In this document: one piece after another, positions 1-6,844 of the stretch
How positions within the stretch are numbered: the stretch's first letter is position 1
Layout: the number at the start of each line of letters is the position of its first letter
DNA from: a virus
IMG/VR virus record: IMGVR_UViG_3300034980_000114
Span: 1 to 20,206 of that record
DNA length: 20,206 nucleotides
Direction: 5' to 3' (one strand)
Translations under genes and position numbers: made by a program
The notes under the pieces: model-generated
The model's input: the letters and a program-made list of their open reading frames with translations, nothing else
The model's database searches: none
Told to the model about the DNA's origin: nothing

Positions 1-567
1 ACGTTTAATGTGGCGGCGGTACCGGATTTAATGCGTCAGGTGTTGCGAACGGAAGTGGAGCGGATGATGCCGGTGGTGTATCACGGGCTGTGTTTTGCCC
101 GATGCTCGACGGCCACGGTGGATACGGGCGCACGGATTCATTCGGATCACGGGATGGGAGCGACACATGCGTGGGTCTGGTATAGCCAGGACCCCCCGGA
201 AGACCCGGACCCCACGGGTGGGACGTTGCATGGCACGGCGTTTTTTACACACAAGGTGTTAGGGGAGCGGTTTCAGGGTACGACGGAGGAGCATGAGCGA
301 ATACTGGTGGAGGAGTCGATGGACGAGTCGCGCTGGACGGTGCGTCAGATAGCGCCGATGAAGCGGAATCGTCTGGTGGTGTATCCGGCGGATTTATTTC
401 ATAGCCGGTATCCCCATGACGGGTGGGGCGCGTCTGCGCGGAATGGGCGTGTGGTCGTGGTCGGGTTTTGTGTGGCGTCGGATCATCCTGATGCGGCGTA
501 TTTTCAGCCCGGAGCAATGCTGGAGAGTGCGGCGAATGGCAAAGAAATGGATTCAGGGCGCAATTAA
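1..567 (+). CDS. 2OG-Fe(II) oxygenase-like protein (DUF6445-like), 5' partial
   Basis: The frame is open from base 1 with no stop upstream of the GTG at 10, so the N-terminus most likely lies outside the window. Counting that GTG as residue 1, there is an H-x-D pair (H44, D46, in RIHSDH) and a distal His followed by Arg (H131, R133, in FHSRYP) in a strand-rich context, which is the metal-ligand layout of 2-oxoglutarate/Fe(II) dioxygenases of the DUF6445/prolyl-hydroxylase-like type. The phrase RNRLVVYP just before the distal His is typical of that group as I remember it. Such enzymes hydroxylate proteins or small molecules; the substrate here is unknown. The gene overlaps the next one by 32 bases and lies just upstream of terminase. 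Family assignment is by motif recognition only. Confidence 0.7.
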   Translation, partial: TFNVAAVPDLMRQVLRTEVERMMPVVYHGLCFARCSTATVDTGARIHSDHGMGATHAWVWYSQDPPEDPDPTGGTLHGTAFFTHKVLGERFQGTTEEHERILVEESMDESRWTVRQIAPMKRNRLVVYPADLFHSRYPHDGWGASARNGRVVVVGFCVASDHPDAAYFQPGAMLESAANGKEMDSGRN

Positions 568-715
568 GAAGCCCGGAGCGTTACGGAAGAGCCTTGGCGT
601 GAAGGCGGGACAGACGATTCCCGCGAAGACGCTGACTCGGGCGGCGAAGGCTGGCGGGAAACTGGGGCAACGGGCACGGCTGGCGAAGACGCTGAAGAAG
701 ATGTCGAAGGGCTGA
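536..715 (+). CDS. Small basic phage protein (59 aa), unknown function
   Basis: This short Lys/Arg/Ala-rich protein begins MAKKWIQGAIKKPGALRK and contains GQTIPAKTL and GGKLGQRARLAKTLK. Small proteins of this pattern recur beside terminase or capsid genes in podoviruses and siphoviruses and have no established function. The high positive charge suggests nucleic-acid contact, which is inference. I chose the ATG at 536, inside the end of the upstream oxygenase gene, because the family-like sequence starts there and a GGAGAG-like ribosome site precedes it. The open frame also extends upstream to 416, but that part only shadows the oxygenase gene. One base separates its stop from the terminase start. 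Confidence 0.75.
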   Translation: MAKKWIQGAIKKPGALRKSLGVKAGQTIPAKTLTRAAKAGGKLGQRARLAKTLKKMSKG

Positions 716-716
716 C

Positions 717-1496
717 ATGGTTGGGGAGAAGATGACGGTGGCAGACGAAGAGGCGATGGATGCCACACTCGCGGCGATTGCCGAGACCCGCAAGACGCGA
801 CAGACAGGTCGATTTGAGCGGTATTTTCCTGACTGCACGGACGGCTGTGACCCGGACTCCCCGGATGTGATGGATCATACGGGGATGTGTCGCGTGTTGT
901 ACCGGAAGCATGTGGCCTTTTTTAATAGCCATAACCGGGAACGCCTGATGATTGCCGCGAACCGCATTGGCAAGACACAGGCCGGAGCGTATGAGACGGT
1001 CGCGCACCTGACGGGCCTGTATCCCCACTGGTGGGAGGGGCGGAAGTTTGAGACGCCGGTCTCGTTTTGGGCCGCAGGAGATACGGCGAAGACGGTGCGG
1101 GACATTGGGCAACTGGAACTCTTGGGGCCAATGAATAATATTGGCTCAGGCTTTATTCCGCGCCATCTCATTGAGCATTTTTCACGGAAACCGGGGGTGA
1201 CGGATGCCGTGGAGACGATTTGGGTCAAGCACGCTGAAAAAGAACACGGCGCACCGGGACTGTCTGAGTTGGGACTCAAGAGCTACGACCAGCGGCGAGA
1301 AAGTTTTCAGGGCACAAAAAAGCACGGCATCTGGCTGGATGAAGAACCGCCGGAGGACATTCATGTGGAGTGTCTCCTTCGCACGGCACAGACCCCGGAC
1401 TTTACCGGAGGAATGTTAATGCTGACGTTTACGCCACTTCAGGGATTGACGCCATTGGTGTTGGAGTTTTTACCTGGAGGACGGTTGCCGACGTGA
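717..1496 (+). CDS. terL: Large terminase, ATPase half (N-terminal fragment)
   Basis: This is the ATP-driven DNA-packaging motor domain of a P22/T7-type large terminase, which works at the portal vertex. Visible motifs are a variant Walker A (AANRIGKT, with K86 and T87), Walker B with the catalytic acid (WLDEEP, D208 and E209) and the coupling motif TFTPLQG (residues 237-243). The reading frame stops at residue 259, just after LEFLPGGRLPT, which in intact homologues is the linker to the nuclease domain. The nuclease half is a separate gene at 2352-3095; together the two give 506 residues, the usual size of a whole TerL. Start at 717 follows the upstream stop by one base with GAAGGG ahead; an ATG at 732 is possible. 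Confidence 0.93.
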   Translation: MVGEKMTVADEEAMDATLAAIAETRKTRQTGRFERYFPDCTDGCDPDSPDVMDHTGMCRVLYRKHVAFFNSHNRERLMIAANRIGKTQAGAYETVAHLTGLYPHWWEGRKFETPVSFWAAGDTAKTVRDIGQLELLGPMNNIGSGFIPRHLIEHFSRKPGVTDAVETIWVKHAEKEHGAPGLSELGLKSYDQRRESFQGTKKHGIWLDEEPPEDIHVECLLRTAQTPDFTGGMLMLTFTPLQGLTPLVLEFLPGGRLPT

Positions 1497-1939
1497 GTGG
1501 GGGGGGATTTTTTGCCTCGGGCGAACTCGATCCACACCCATATCGCGCTGCCATGATTACACGTCTGTCGGTGGCGGTGCTGGAACGGGCGATTCGTGAT
1601 GCTCAACTCGTGGAAGTGGGGCATCGTGTAAAGGTGTGTCCGATAAAAGCGTGGCCGGATCGAGAGCAGCGATCTTTACTGACAGCACGAGGATGGTTAC
1701 GTGATGCGGCGAATCCAATGTTACGATTATGGTTAAGCGGAGCCGGAGTCGGGGTTGAGCAGTTTGTTACAAGTATTGCGAAGCGTGTGGTCTGGACGGA
1801 GCAGTTGGAAGCGCGTGCCAGACAGCATATGGGGCCACCACGTCGACATCCGCGATGGCCGTCCTCGTCGTGGCCGTTTCGTCGGGCTGGGGATGAACAA
1901 CGAAAAACACAGGAGGAAGCATGGGATTTGTCGCAATAG
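1493..1939 (+). CDS. Hypothetical phage protein inside the split terminase region (148 aa)
   Basis: I do not recognise this gene firmly. The GTG at 1493 overlaps the TGA of the terminase ATPase half (GTGA), with GGAGG twelve bases upstream. A second start, ATG at 1553, would give 128 residues and is safer if the run of eight G at 1499-1506 is miscounted. The central part (LSVAVLERAIRDA, then ARGWLRD and LWLSGAGV) is reminiscent of small phage proteins with a helical pattern of the kind A-x-x-W-I-x-D followed by a short helical domain, often encoded near replication or packaging genes. The C-terminal 40 residues are rich in Arg, Pro and Trp. It overlaps the next gene by 19 bases. Function unknown. 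Confidence 0.65.
   Translation: MSGGGFFASGELDPHPYRAAMITRLSVAVLERAIRDAQLVEVGHRVKVCPIKAWPDREQRSLLTARGWLRDAANPMLRLWLSGAGVGVEQFVTSIAKRVVWTEQLEARARQHMGPPRRHPRWPSSSWPFRRAGDEQRKTQEEAWDLSQ
1499..1513 (+). repeat. Homopolymer runs G8-A-T6
   Basis: Eight G, one A and six T follow each other just after the stop codon of the terminase ATPase half and the GTG start of the next gene. The G run codes for Gly-Gly and part of a third Gly in that gene. Length errors here would change the frame of the GTG start but not the terminase stop, which lies upstream. Confidence 0.9.
1911..1917 (+). promoter_or_regulatory. Strong ribosome binding site for the 84-aa gene
   Basis: AGGAGGA sits four to five bases ahead of the ATG at 1921, inside the end of the preceding gene. 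It fixes that start and argues that the small gene is translated in its own right. Confidence 0.75.
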
Positions 1940-2175
1940 GACTAAAGTTGTTGCCGTATATTGTGTCTGCGGTGGAAGCTGTTGAGCGCCTCATCAGAAC
2001 AAAGGGTGAGGAAAAGGAAAATGCCGCTGTAGGGATGGTGCATGCCATTCTGCAAACGGTGGAGGCTGGAACAGACCGTGACCTCTTGAACGACGAGGAC
2101 GTGAATCGGGCCACGAGGGACGTAATGAGAGCGGTCGTGTCGCTCCAGAATGTGATTAAGAGCAAGAGTGTGTGA
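1921..2175 (+). CDS. Small conserved-looking phage protein (84 aa), unknown function
   Basis: The protein starts with a moderately hydrophobic helix (FVAIGLKLLPYIVSAVEAV) and continues as an amphipathic helical protein ending TRDVMRAVVSLQNVIKSK. Small proteins with this look (hydrophobic start, LNDEDV-like turn, VVSLQNVI end) occur near packaging genes of related phages as far as I recall, without known function. A holin is unlikely because only one weak hydrophobic stretch is present. The AGGAGG at 1911 gives a confident start. It is the second gene of the cassette that separates the two terminase halves; its TGA overlaps the GTG of the next gene by four bases. Confidence 0.75.
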   Translation: MGFVAIGLKLLPYIVSAVEAVERLIRTKGEEKENAAVGMVHAILQTVEAGTDRDLLNDEDVNRATRDVMRAVVSLQNVIKSKSV

Positions 2176-2342
2176 AGAAACATATTCGGCTTGGGATTCG
2201 CCACGCACAAAAGATACAGCGCATTGGGAAATGTCCTATCTGTCGCGGCACCAGTCGTAAATCAAACGGTGACTGGTGTGGTGCGTGTGGCATCACGGGG
2301 CGGTATGATGCGTATGCGAAGCGCAAACTCCAGAAGGATTAA
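2172..2342 (+). CDS. Zinc-ribbon microprotein (56 aa)
   Basis: A GTG at 2172 (GTGA overlap with the preceding stop) opens a frame of 56 residues ending at TAA 2340-2342. It carries two knuckles, CPIC at residues 21-24 and CGAC at 36-39, twelve residues apart from C24 to C36 with a Gly/Ser/Lys-rich loop, which is the pattern of a small treble-clef or zinc-ribbon fold. Both ends are strongly basic (start KKHIRLGIRHAQK, end YAKRKLQKD), consistent with nucleic-acid binding. It is the last gene of the cassette between the terminase halves and ends nine bases before the nuclease half begins. Role unknown. The paired cysteines, the overlap coupling and the absence of room for anything else support a real gene. 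Confidence 0.7.
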   Translation: MKKHIRLGIRHAQKIQRIGKCPICRGTSRKSNGDWCGACGITGRYDAYAKRKLQKD

Positions 2343-2351
2343 CTAGCAATT

Positions 2352-3095
2352 ATGTCCAAGTTTGTCGTGATGGCCGATTGGGACGATGTTCCGCACCTGA
2401 GTGAGGTGGAGAAGGCGGAACTCCTTGCGTCGATTCCGCCCCACCAGCGTGACGCCAGAACAAAAGGGGTGCCGCAGTTAGGGTCCGGGGCGATTTTCCC
2501 AGTGCCGGAGACGGACATTACCATTGCCGATTTTGATCTTCCCGCGCATTATGCGCGAGGGTATGGGTTGGATGTGGGGTGGAATTGCACAGCGGCGGTC
2601 TGGCTGGCGCATGATCGAGAAACGAACGTCCGGTATATCTATGCCATTCATAAGCGCGGCGAGGCTGAGCCGTCGATTCACGCGGATGCAGTGCGGTCGC
2701 GTGGCGTGTGGATACCGGGGAGAATTGATCCCGCCTCGCGTGGGCGCAGTCAGCGAGACGGGACGGCGTTGATTGATGACTATGTCGACCAAGGACTCTT
2801 TTTGGACGTGGCTCCCAATGCTGTTGAGGCGGGAATTCTTGATGTCTGGCGGCTGCTGAGTACGGGGCAACTGAAGGTGTTTCAGTCCTGTCACGCATGG
2901 TTGGAAGAATTTCGTCTCTATCGTCGTGATCGAAAAGGGCGTATTGTCAAACAGAACGACCATCTCATGGATGCGACACGGTATGCGATTGTGTCGGGCG
3001 TGGAGTGGATGACCGTGGAGCCTGACACGCAGCAGCAGGTGCCGCTTATTCGTCACTTTGATGTCGGGAGTGACACCTTGGGGTGGATGCACTAA
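2352..3095 (+). CDS. terL: Large terminase, nuclease half (C-terminal fragment)
   Basis: This is the RNase H-like nuclease domain that cuts concatemeric DNA during headful packaging. It starts MSKFVVMADWDDVPHL, which in intact terminases directly follows the ATPase domain linker. Catalytic acidic residues are visible at D74 (GLDVGW), D126 (RIDPAS) and D203/D207 (NDHLMDATRY). An in-frame TAA lies twelve bases upstream at 2340, so this half cannot be translated as a continuation; a weak AGAAGGA site lies at 2332-2338, thirteen bases ahead. All key residues of both halves are present, so the terminase may work as two polypeptides. The stop overlaps the next start by one base (TAATG). Confidence 0.9.
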   Translation: MSKFVVMADWDDVPHLSEVEKAELLASIPPHQRDARTKGVPQLGSGAIFPVPETDITIADFDLPAHYARGYGLDVGWNCTAAVWLAHDRETNVRYIYAIHKRGEAEPSIHADAVRSRGVWIPGRIDPASRGRSQRDGTALIDDYVDQGLFLDVAPNAVEAGILDVWRLLSTGQLKVFQSCHAWLEEFRLYRRDRKGRIVKQNDHLMDATRYAIVSGVEWMTVEPDTQQQVPLIRHFDVGSDTLGWMH

Positions 3096-3343
3096 TGGGA
3101 AAACCCGAAGACGTTATTTTAGATAAGGCGCAATTTCTTCAGATGGCCGTGACCTCCTTACTTCAGCAGATTGACGCCGCGACGTTACATACGATTGTGG
3201 CAACAGGCCGTGATGAGTTTGAGCGCGTGGCTAGAGTTTCGTGGGTGGGTCATGGATTTACGGGCGATGACTATCGTCAGGCGTTTCAAATGTTGCAAAA
3301 CCGAGCAGCGCAGGTGCCGGGAGGACAGATAGATGCCCATTGA
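3095..3343 (+). CDS. Small helical phage protein between terminase and portal (82 aa)
   Basis: I do not recognise a named family. The protein is helical and neutral to acidic, with AQFLQMAVTSLLQQID and DDYRQAFQMLQNRAAQ as the clearest helices. Its place between the large terminase and the portal is shared with many small phage proteins of unknown role. The ATG at 3095 overlaps the terminase stop by one base and has GGGGTGGA seven bases upstream; an in-frame GTG at 3083 would add four residues but lies within the terminase end. The gene overlaps the portal start by 11 bases, so the three are probably translationally coupled. Confidence 0.75.
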   Translation: MGKPEDVILDKAQFLQMAVTSLLQQIDAATLHTIVATGRDEFERVARVSWVGHGFTGDDYRQAFQMLQNRAAQVPGGQIDAH

Positions 3344-5705
3344 TGATCCAACAGGTGCAGGGTATCAGGTCGTCGTTGTCGAAGAGGATGGGGAAGTTAT
3401 TGACGGTGACTCCCTGCTACAGACGGCGCGAGATGAATTTCTTCGTCTCGCGCATACGCGCTTCCATACGATTGTGGATGCCGAGTCGGAACTTCGGAAA
3501 AACATGCTGGAGGACTTAGAGTTTCGCGCATCAGAGCAGTGGCCTGAGAATGTCAGAACAATGCGAAACCAGGACAGTCGTCCATGTTTGACGGTAAATC
3601 GCATTCCGCAGTTTGTGCGTCAGGTTACGAATAATCAACGGGCCTCACGTCCGGCGATTGCGGTGAATCCCACAGGCGATACGTCAGACCCTGATGTAGC
3701 TGAAGTTATACAGGGAGTTGTGCGTCATATTGAAAACAAATCGGACGCGGATGTGGCCTATAGCACTGCTGGCGATCATCAAGCGACGATGGGCCGTGGC
3801 TACATTCGGGTGATTACGGATTATGTTGACGACGATCCTCTTGATCTAAATCAGGAAGTGCGGATTGAGCGGGTGGGGAATCCGTTTTCGGTCTACATGG
3901 ACCCGTCCGCACAAAAGCCTGACGGATCTGATGCGCGGTATGCCTTTGTTGTAGAAGATATTCCAAAGGATGAATATAAATTCAAGTATCCCAATTCTGA
4001 ACTTGTTGACCTGTCAGAGTTTACGTCATCGGGAAATCAACAGGCCGAGTGGATGCCTGAAGGCAGCGTGCGTATTGCGGAGTATTTTTATGTCGAGGAG
4101 ACGAGAGAGCAGGTCATTATTCTCTTAATGCCTGACGGGACAAAACAAAAGGTGCCACGCGAGGCTTATCGTGACGTCGATCAATTGCCTGACGGAATTA
4201 CGTTGCTGGCAGAGCGTGAGGTAACACATCGTTCCGTGAAGTGGGCCTTGATTAACGGGGCTGAAATACTGGAGGGCGATGAGTTGAAGACAGGTGGCGT
4301 GTCGTGGCCCGGAAAATACATTCCACTTATCCCGGTGCTTGGGGATGAAATTAACATCAATGGCGTGAAGGATTATCGGGGCATTGTGCGTGACGCAAAA
4401 GATCCACAGCGCATGTATAACTACTGGGTGAGCGCGGAGACCGAGATGATTGCACTGGCTCCGCGTGCGCCGTTTGTGGCAGCAGAAGGACAGTTTGAAG
4501 GGCATGAAGCAAAATGGGAATCAGCGAACGTCAGAAACTTTCCCTATCTGGAATATAAGCCGAAAACATTTAGTGGACAGCTTGCGCCCCCGCCGCAACG
4601 CCAGAGTTGGGAGCCACCGATTCAGGCGATGACGATGGCGATTGCTCAGAGCGACAACGATCTCAAGTCGACGGGCGGATTCAACGATGCGTCTCTTGGC
4701 GTGCGTGGGCCACAGGAATCGGGGAAGGCGCTTCGCACGCGCCAGCAGCAGGACGAGATGGCAAACTCGCACTACCTTGATAATCTTGGCCGAGCGATTC
4801 GTCAGGTCGGTCGAATTGTTGTGGATCTCATGCCGCACATTTATGACGTGGCGCGTGTGATGCGAATTACTGGTGACGACGAGCGGCGTCGAAACGTGAT
4901 GGTCTTCGCCGGAGAAGAGAATGCGCCATCAGATGTTGACATGCAACAGATTCCACCTGGCATTGAAGGTATTTACAACCTTGGTGTTGGGCGTTATGAC
5001 GTTAGTGTGTCGGTGGGGCCAAGTTTCCAGACTCGTCGACAGGAAGCGGTGGATTCGCTGGTGCAGTTTGTCCAAGCCTATCCCAATGCGTTCCCGATGA
5101 TTGGAGATTTACTGGCGGAGAACATGGATTGGCCGGGAGCAAAACAGGTGGCGGCTCGACTGAAAAAGATGTTACCGCCGGAGTTGCAGGATGATGTGAA
5201 TCCGCAGGACATTCCACCAGAGGTTCAGGCGCGGATGCAGCAGATTGAAGGACAGTTGCAACAGATACAGGAAGCCTATGAACAGGCGCAAGAAGCGTTG
5301 CGAACGGATCAGGTGAAGCGTCAAGCGCAGGTGGCGATTAAGGAGCGTGAACTCGCGGCTGATGCGGCGGCTCAGGAACGTGACCTGCAAGGCAAATTGC
5401 AACTGGAGGAGATTCGTCAACAGGGGGAAAGTTCTCGTGCGTTGGCGAAGATTGAACAGCAACGAGCCAGCGAGATTCTTCAGACGGAAATTGGTCGACT
5501 GGAACAACTCATTGCGAGAAATGTGGACGTGTCAAATCGGCAGGAAGATCGATATGAGCGCATGATGATTGAGGGAATACAGGCGGGATCTGTGCCGCCG
5601 CAAGGTGCGCCACCGGCTGCGCCGTCTCCCGGTCAGGGTGCGCCACCGCTTCCGCCCGGAGGTCCACCAATGGCCGCTCCTCCTCTCCCGCCAGAAGATA
5701 TTTAG
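3333..5705 (+). CDS. P22-type portal protein (790 aa)
   Basis: The portal is the dodecameric ring at one capsid vertex through which DNA enters and leaves. Length, the N-terminal NRIPQFVRQVTNNQRASRP stretch (about residues 89-107), and the following VNPTGD and GRGYIRV blocks match the P22 gp1 portal family. Residues of about 620-745 form a long Gln/Glu/Arg-rich coiled coil (for example QQIEGQLQQIQEAYEQA), comparable with the barrel helix of P22. The last 40 residues are very rich in Pro, Ala and Gly. GGAGG at 3320-3324 precedes the ATG by eight bases. It lies directly between terminase and scaffold, as expected for a packaging and head operon. Confidence 0.93.
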   Translation: MPIDDPTGAGYQVVVVEEDGEVIDGDSLLQTARDEFLRLAHTRFHTIVDAESELRKNMLEDLEFRASEQWPENVRTMRNQDSRPCLTVNRIPQFVRQVTNNQRASRPAIAVNPTGDTSDPDVAEVIQGVVRHIENKSDADVAYSTAGDHQATMGRGYIRVITDYVDDDPLDLNQEVRIERVGNPFSVYMDPSAQKPDGSDARYAFVVEDIPKDEYKFKYPNSELVDLSEFTSSGNQQAEWMPEGSVRIAEYFYVEETREQVIILLMPDGTKQKVPREAYRDVDQLPDGITLLAEREVTHRSVKWALINGAEILEGDELKTGGVSWPGKYIPLIPVLGDEININGVKDYRGIVRDAKDPQRMYNYWVSAETEMIALAPRAPFVAAEGQFEGHEAKWESANVRNFPYLEYKPKTFSGQLAPPPQRQSWEPPIQAMTMAIAQSDNDLKSTGGFNDASLGVRGPQESGKALRTRQQQDEMANSHYLDNLGRAIRQVGRIVVDLMPHIYDVARVMRITGDDERRRNVMVFAGEENAPSDVDMQQIPPGIEGIYNLGVGRYDVSVSVGPSFQTRRQEAVDSLVQFVQAYPNAFPMIGDLLAENMDWPGAKQVAARLKKMLPPELQDDVNPQDIPPEVQARMQQIEGQLQQIQEAYEQAQEALRTDQVKRQAQVAIKERELAADAAAQERDLQGKLQLEEIRQQGESSRALAKIEQQRASEILQTEIGRLEQLIARNVDVSNRQEDRYERMMIEGIQAGSVPPQGAPPAAPSPGQGAPPLPPGGPPMAAPPLPPEDI

Positions 5706-5752
5706 CGTTGAGGGAATTTTTCTGGCAGACTATGTGAAAGGATTTTGATGCA

Positions 5753-6817
5753 ATGACCGTAACCATCGCCAGTACGACGGACACCGAAGAGCAAGTGGCC
5801 GAATTAAATACTGCTGCCAATGAAGAGACCCCTGTGGGTGATCTCTCATCTCAGCAAGCAGGTGGCGTGCCAAATGATAGCGAGACATCGGATGAGTCTG
5901 GCGAGACGGACGTTGTGGCAGCGGAATCTGACGAGGCGTCGTCTGAGGAAGTATCTGACGACGCAAGTGAATCGAATGAACCGGTAGAGGCGTCATCTGA
6001 CGAGGGTGACGCTGAGTCCGCTGATGAGCCAAAGCGGAAACGCCGTCGACGTGGTCGTTCTTATCGTGACCGCGCTAGTCAATTAGCGCGAGAGAAAGCG
6101 GCTGAACAGGCGCGTGCGGACAGGTTAGAAAATGAAATACGGACGCTTCGCGCTCAACGGGCGCAGCGCCCTGTTGCGGAGACTGATCAAGGAACCTCAG
6201 ACAATGAAGCACAGCCAGAGGTTCAGGCGGCGGAATCGGCTCCGGCCCCAAAGGATGGGAAGCCTGATCAGGATAAGTTTGAGACCTATGAGGAATATGC
6301 AGAAGCGTTGATGGACTGGAAAGTCGATCAACGTATGGTTGCACAGGAATCTGAGCATCGTGTTCGCATCGAGCAGGATCAAGCTCAGAAGGCCCACGAA
6401 TCGAGTGTCGCTACTCTTCACGAGCGAATCGACACGTTTCGAGAGGCAAACCCGGACTTCGATGCCGTTATTGAGAAGGGAAAAGACCTTCCGATGACAC
6501 GACCGATGCAAGACTCGGTGCTTAATTCAGACCTCGGACCAGCGTTGATGTATCACCTCTCTAGGAATCCTGAAGAGTGTGACCGCATTTCACAGTTGCA
6601 TCCGATGGCGGCAATTAAGGAAATGGGAAAACTTGAAGCGCGGCTAGAGGATGTTTCTACAGGCCCGTCCTCGTCGACGCATTCTGTCACGAAAGCACCT
6701 AAGCCCATTAAGCCTGTTGGGGGCGGTGCGACTGCATCAACGACACGGCTGGACGACCTGCCATATCAGGAGTTCAAGAGACAGCGGGAGATTCAGCTTG
6801 GTATCCGAGAGCGATAA
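5753..6817 (+). CDS. Scaffolding protein (354 aa)
   Basis: Position between portal and coat, and composition, identify a procapsid scaffold, which directs coat assembly and leaves before packaging. Residues 1-92 are highly acidic and Ser/Glu/Asp-rich. A sharp basic patch (KRKRRRRGRSYRDR) follows near residue 94, then a coiled coil to about residue 145. A helical middle contains FETYEEYAEALMDWKVDQ. The last residues, DDLPYQEFKRQREIQLG, resemble the C-terminal coat-binding motif found at the end of many phage scaffolds. AAAGGA lies about ten bases ahead of the ATG. No protease domain is visible. Confidence 0.88.
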   Translation: MTVTIASTTDTEEQVAELNTAANEETPVGDLSSQQAGGVPNDSETSDESGETDVVAAESDEASSEEVSDDASESNEPVEASSDEGDAESADEPKRKRRRRGRSYRDRASQLAREKAAEQARADRLENEIRTLRAQRAQRPVAETDQGTSDNEAQPEVQAAESAPAPKDGKPDQDKFETYEEYAEALMDWKVDQRMVAQESEHRVRIEQDQAQKAHESSVATLHERIDTFREANPDFDAVIEKGKDLPMTRPMQDSVLNSDLGPALMYHLSRNPEECDRISQLHPMAAIKEMGKLEARLEDVSTGPSSSTHSVTKAPKPIKPVGGGATASTTRLDDLPYQEFKRQREIQLGIRER

Positions 6818-6844
6818 GCGTTGATGCGTTAGAAGGATACTGTT

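Noticed and set aside
416-535. N-terminal extension of the small basic protein
   Set aside because: The stretch only shadows the oxygenase gene in another frame; the family-like sequence begins at the ATG at 536.
1488-1515. Programmed frameshift at the G/T runs restoring the terminase
   Set aside because: The terminase stop at 1494-1496 lies before the runs, and the frame entered afterwards does not encode terminase sequence until 2352.
1490-2355. An intein or a group I/II intron interrupting terminase
   Set aside because: No Cys/Ser-led splicing start or His-Asn end in frame with the terminase halves, no homing endonuclease motif, and three tightly overlapping genes with ribosome sites fill the interval. 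An intron is not fully excluded without an RNA structure search.
2478-3092. Long antisense reading frame opposite the terminase nuclease half
   Set aside because: It mirrors a gene with intact catalytic residues; the composition and the absence of any start signal fit a codon-bias shadow. The same holds for the other minus-strand frames in the window.
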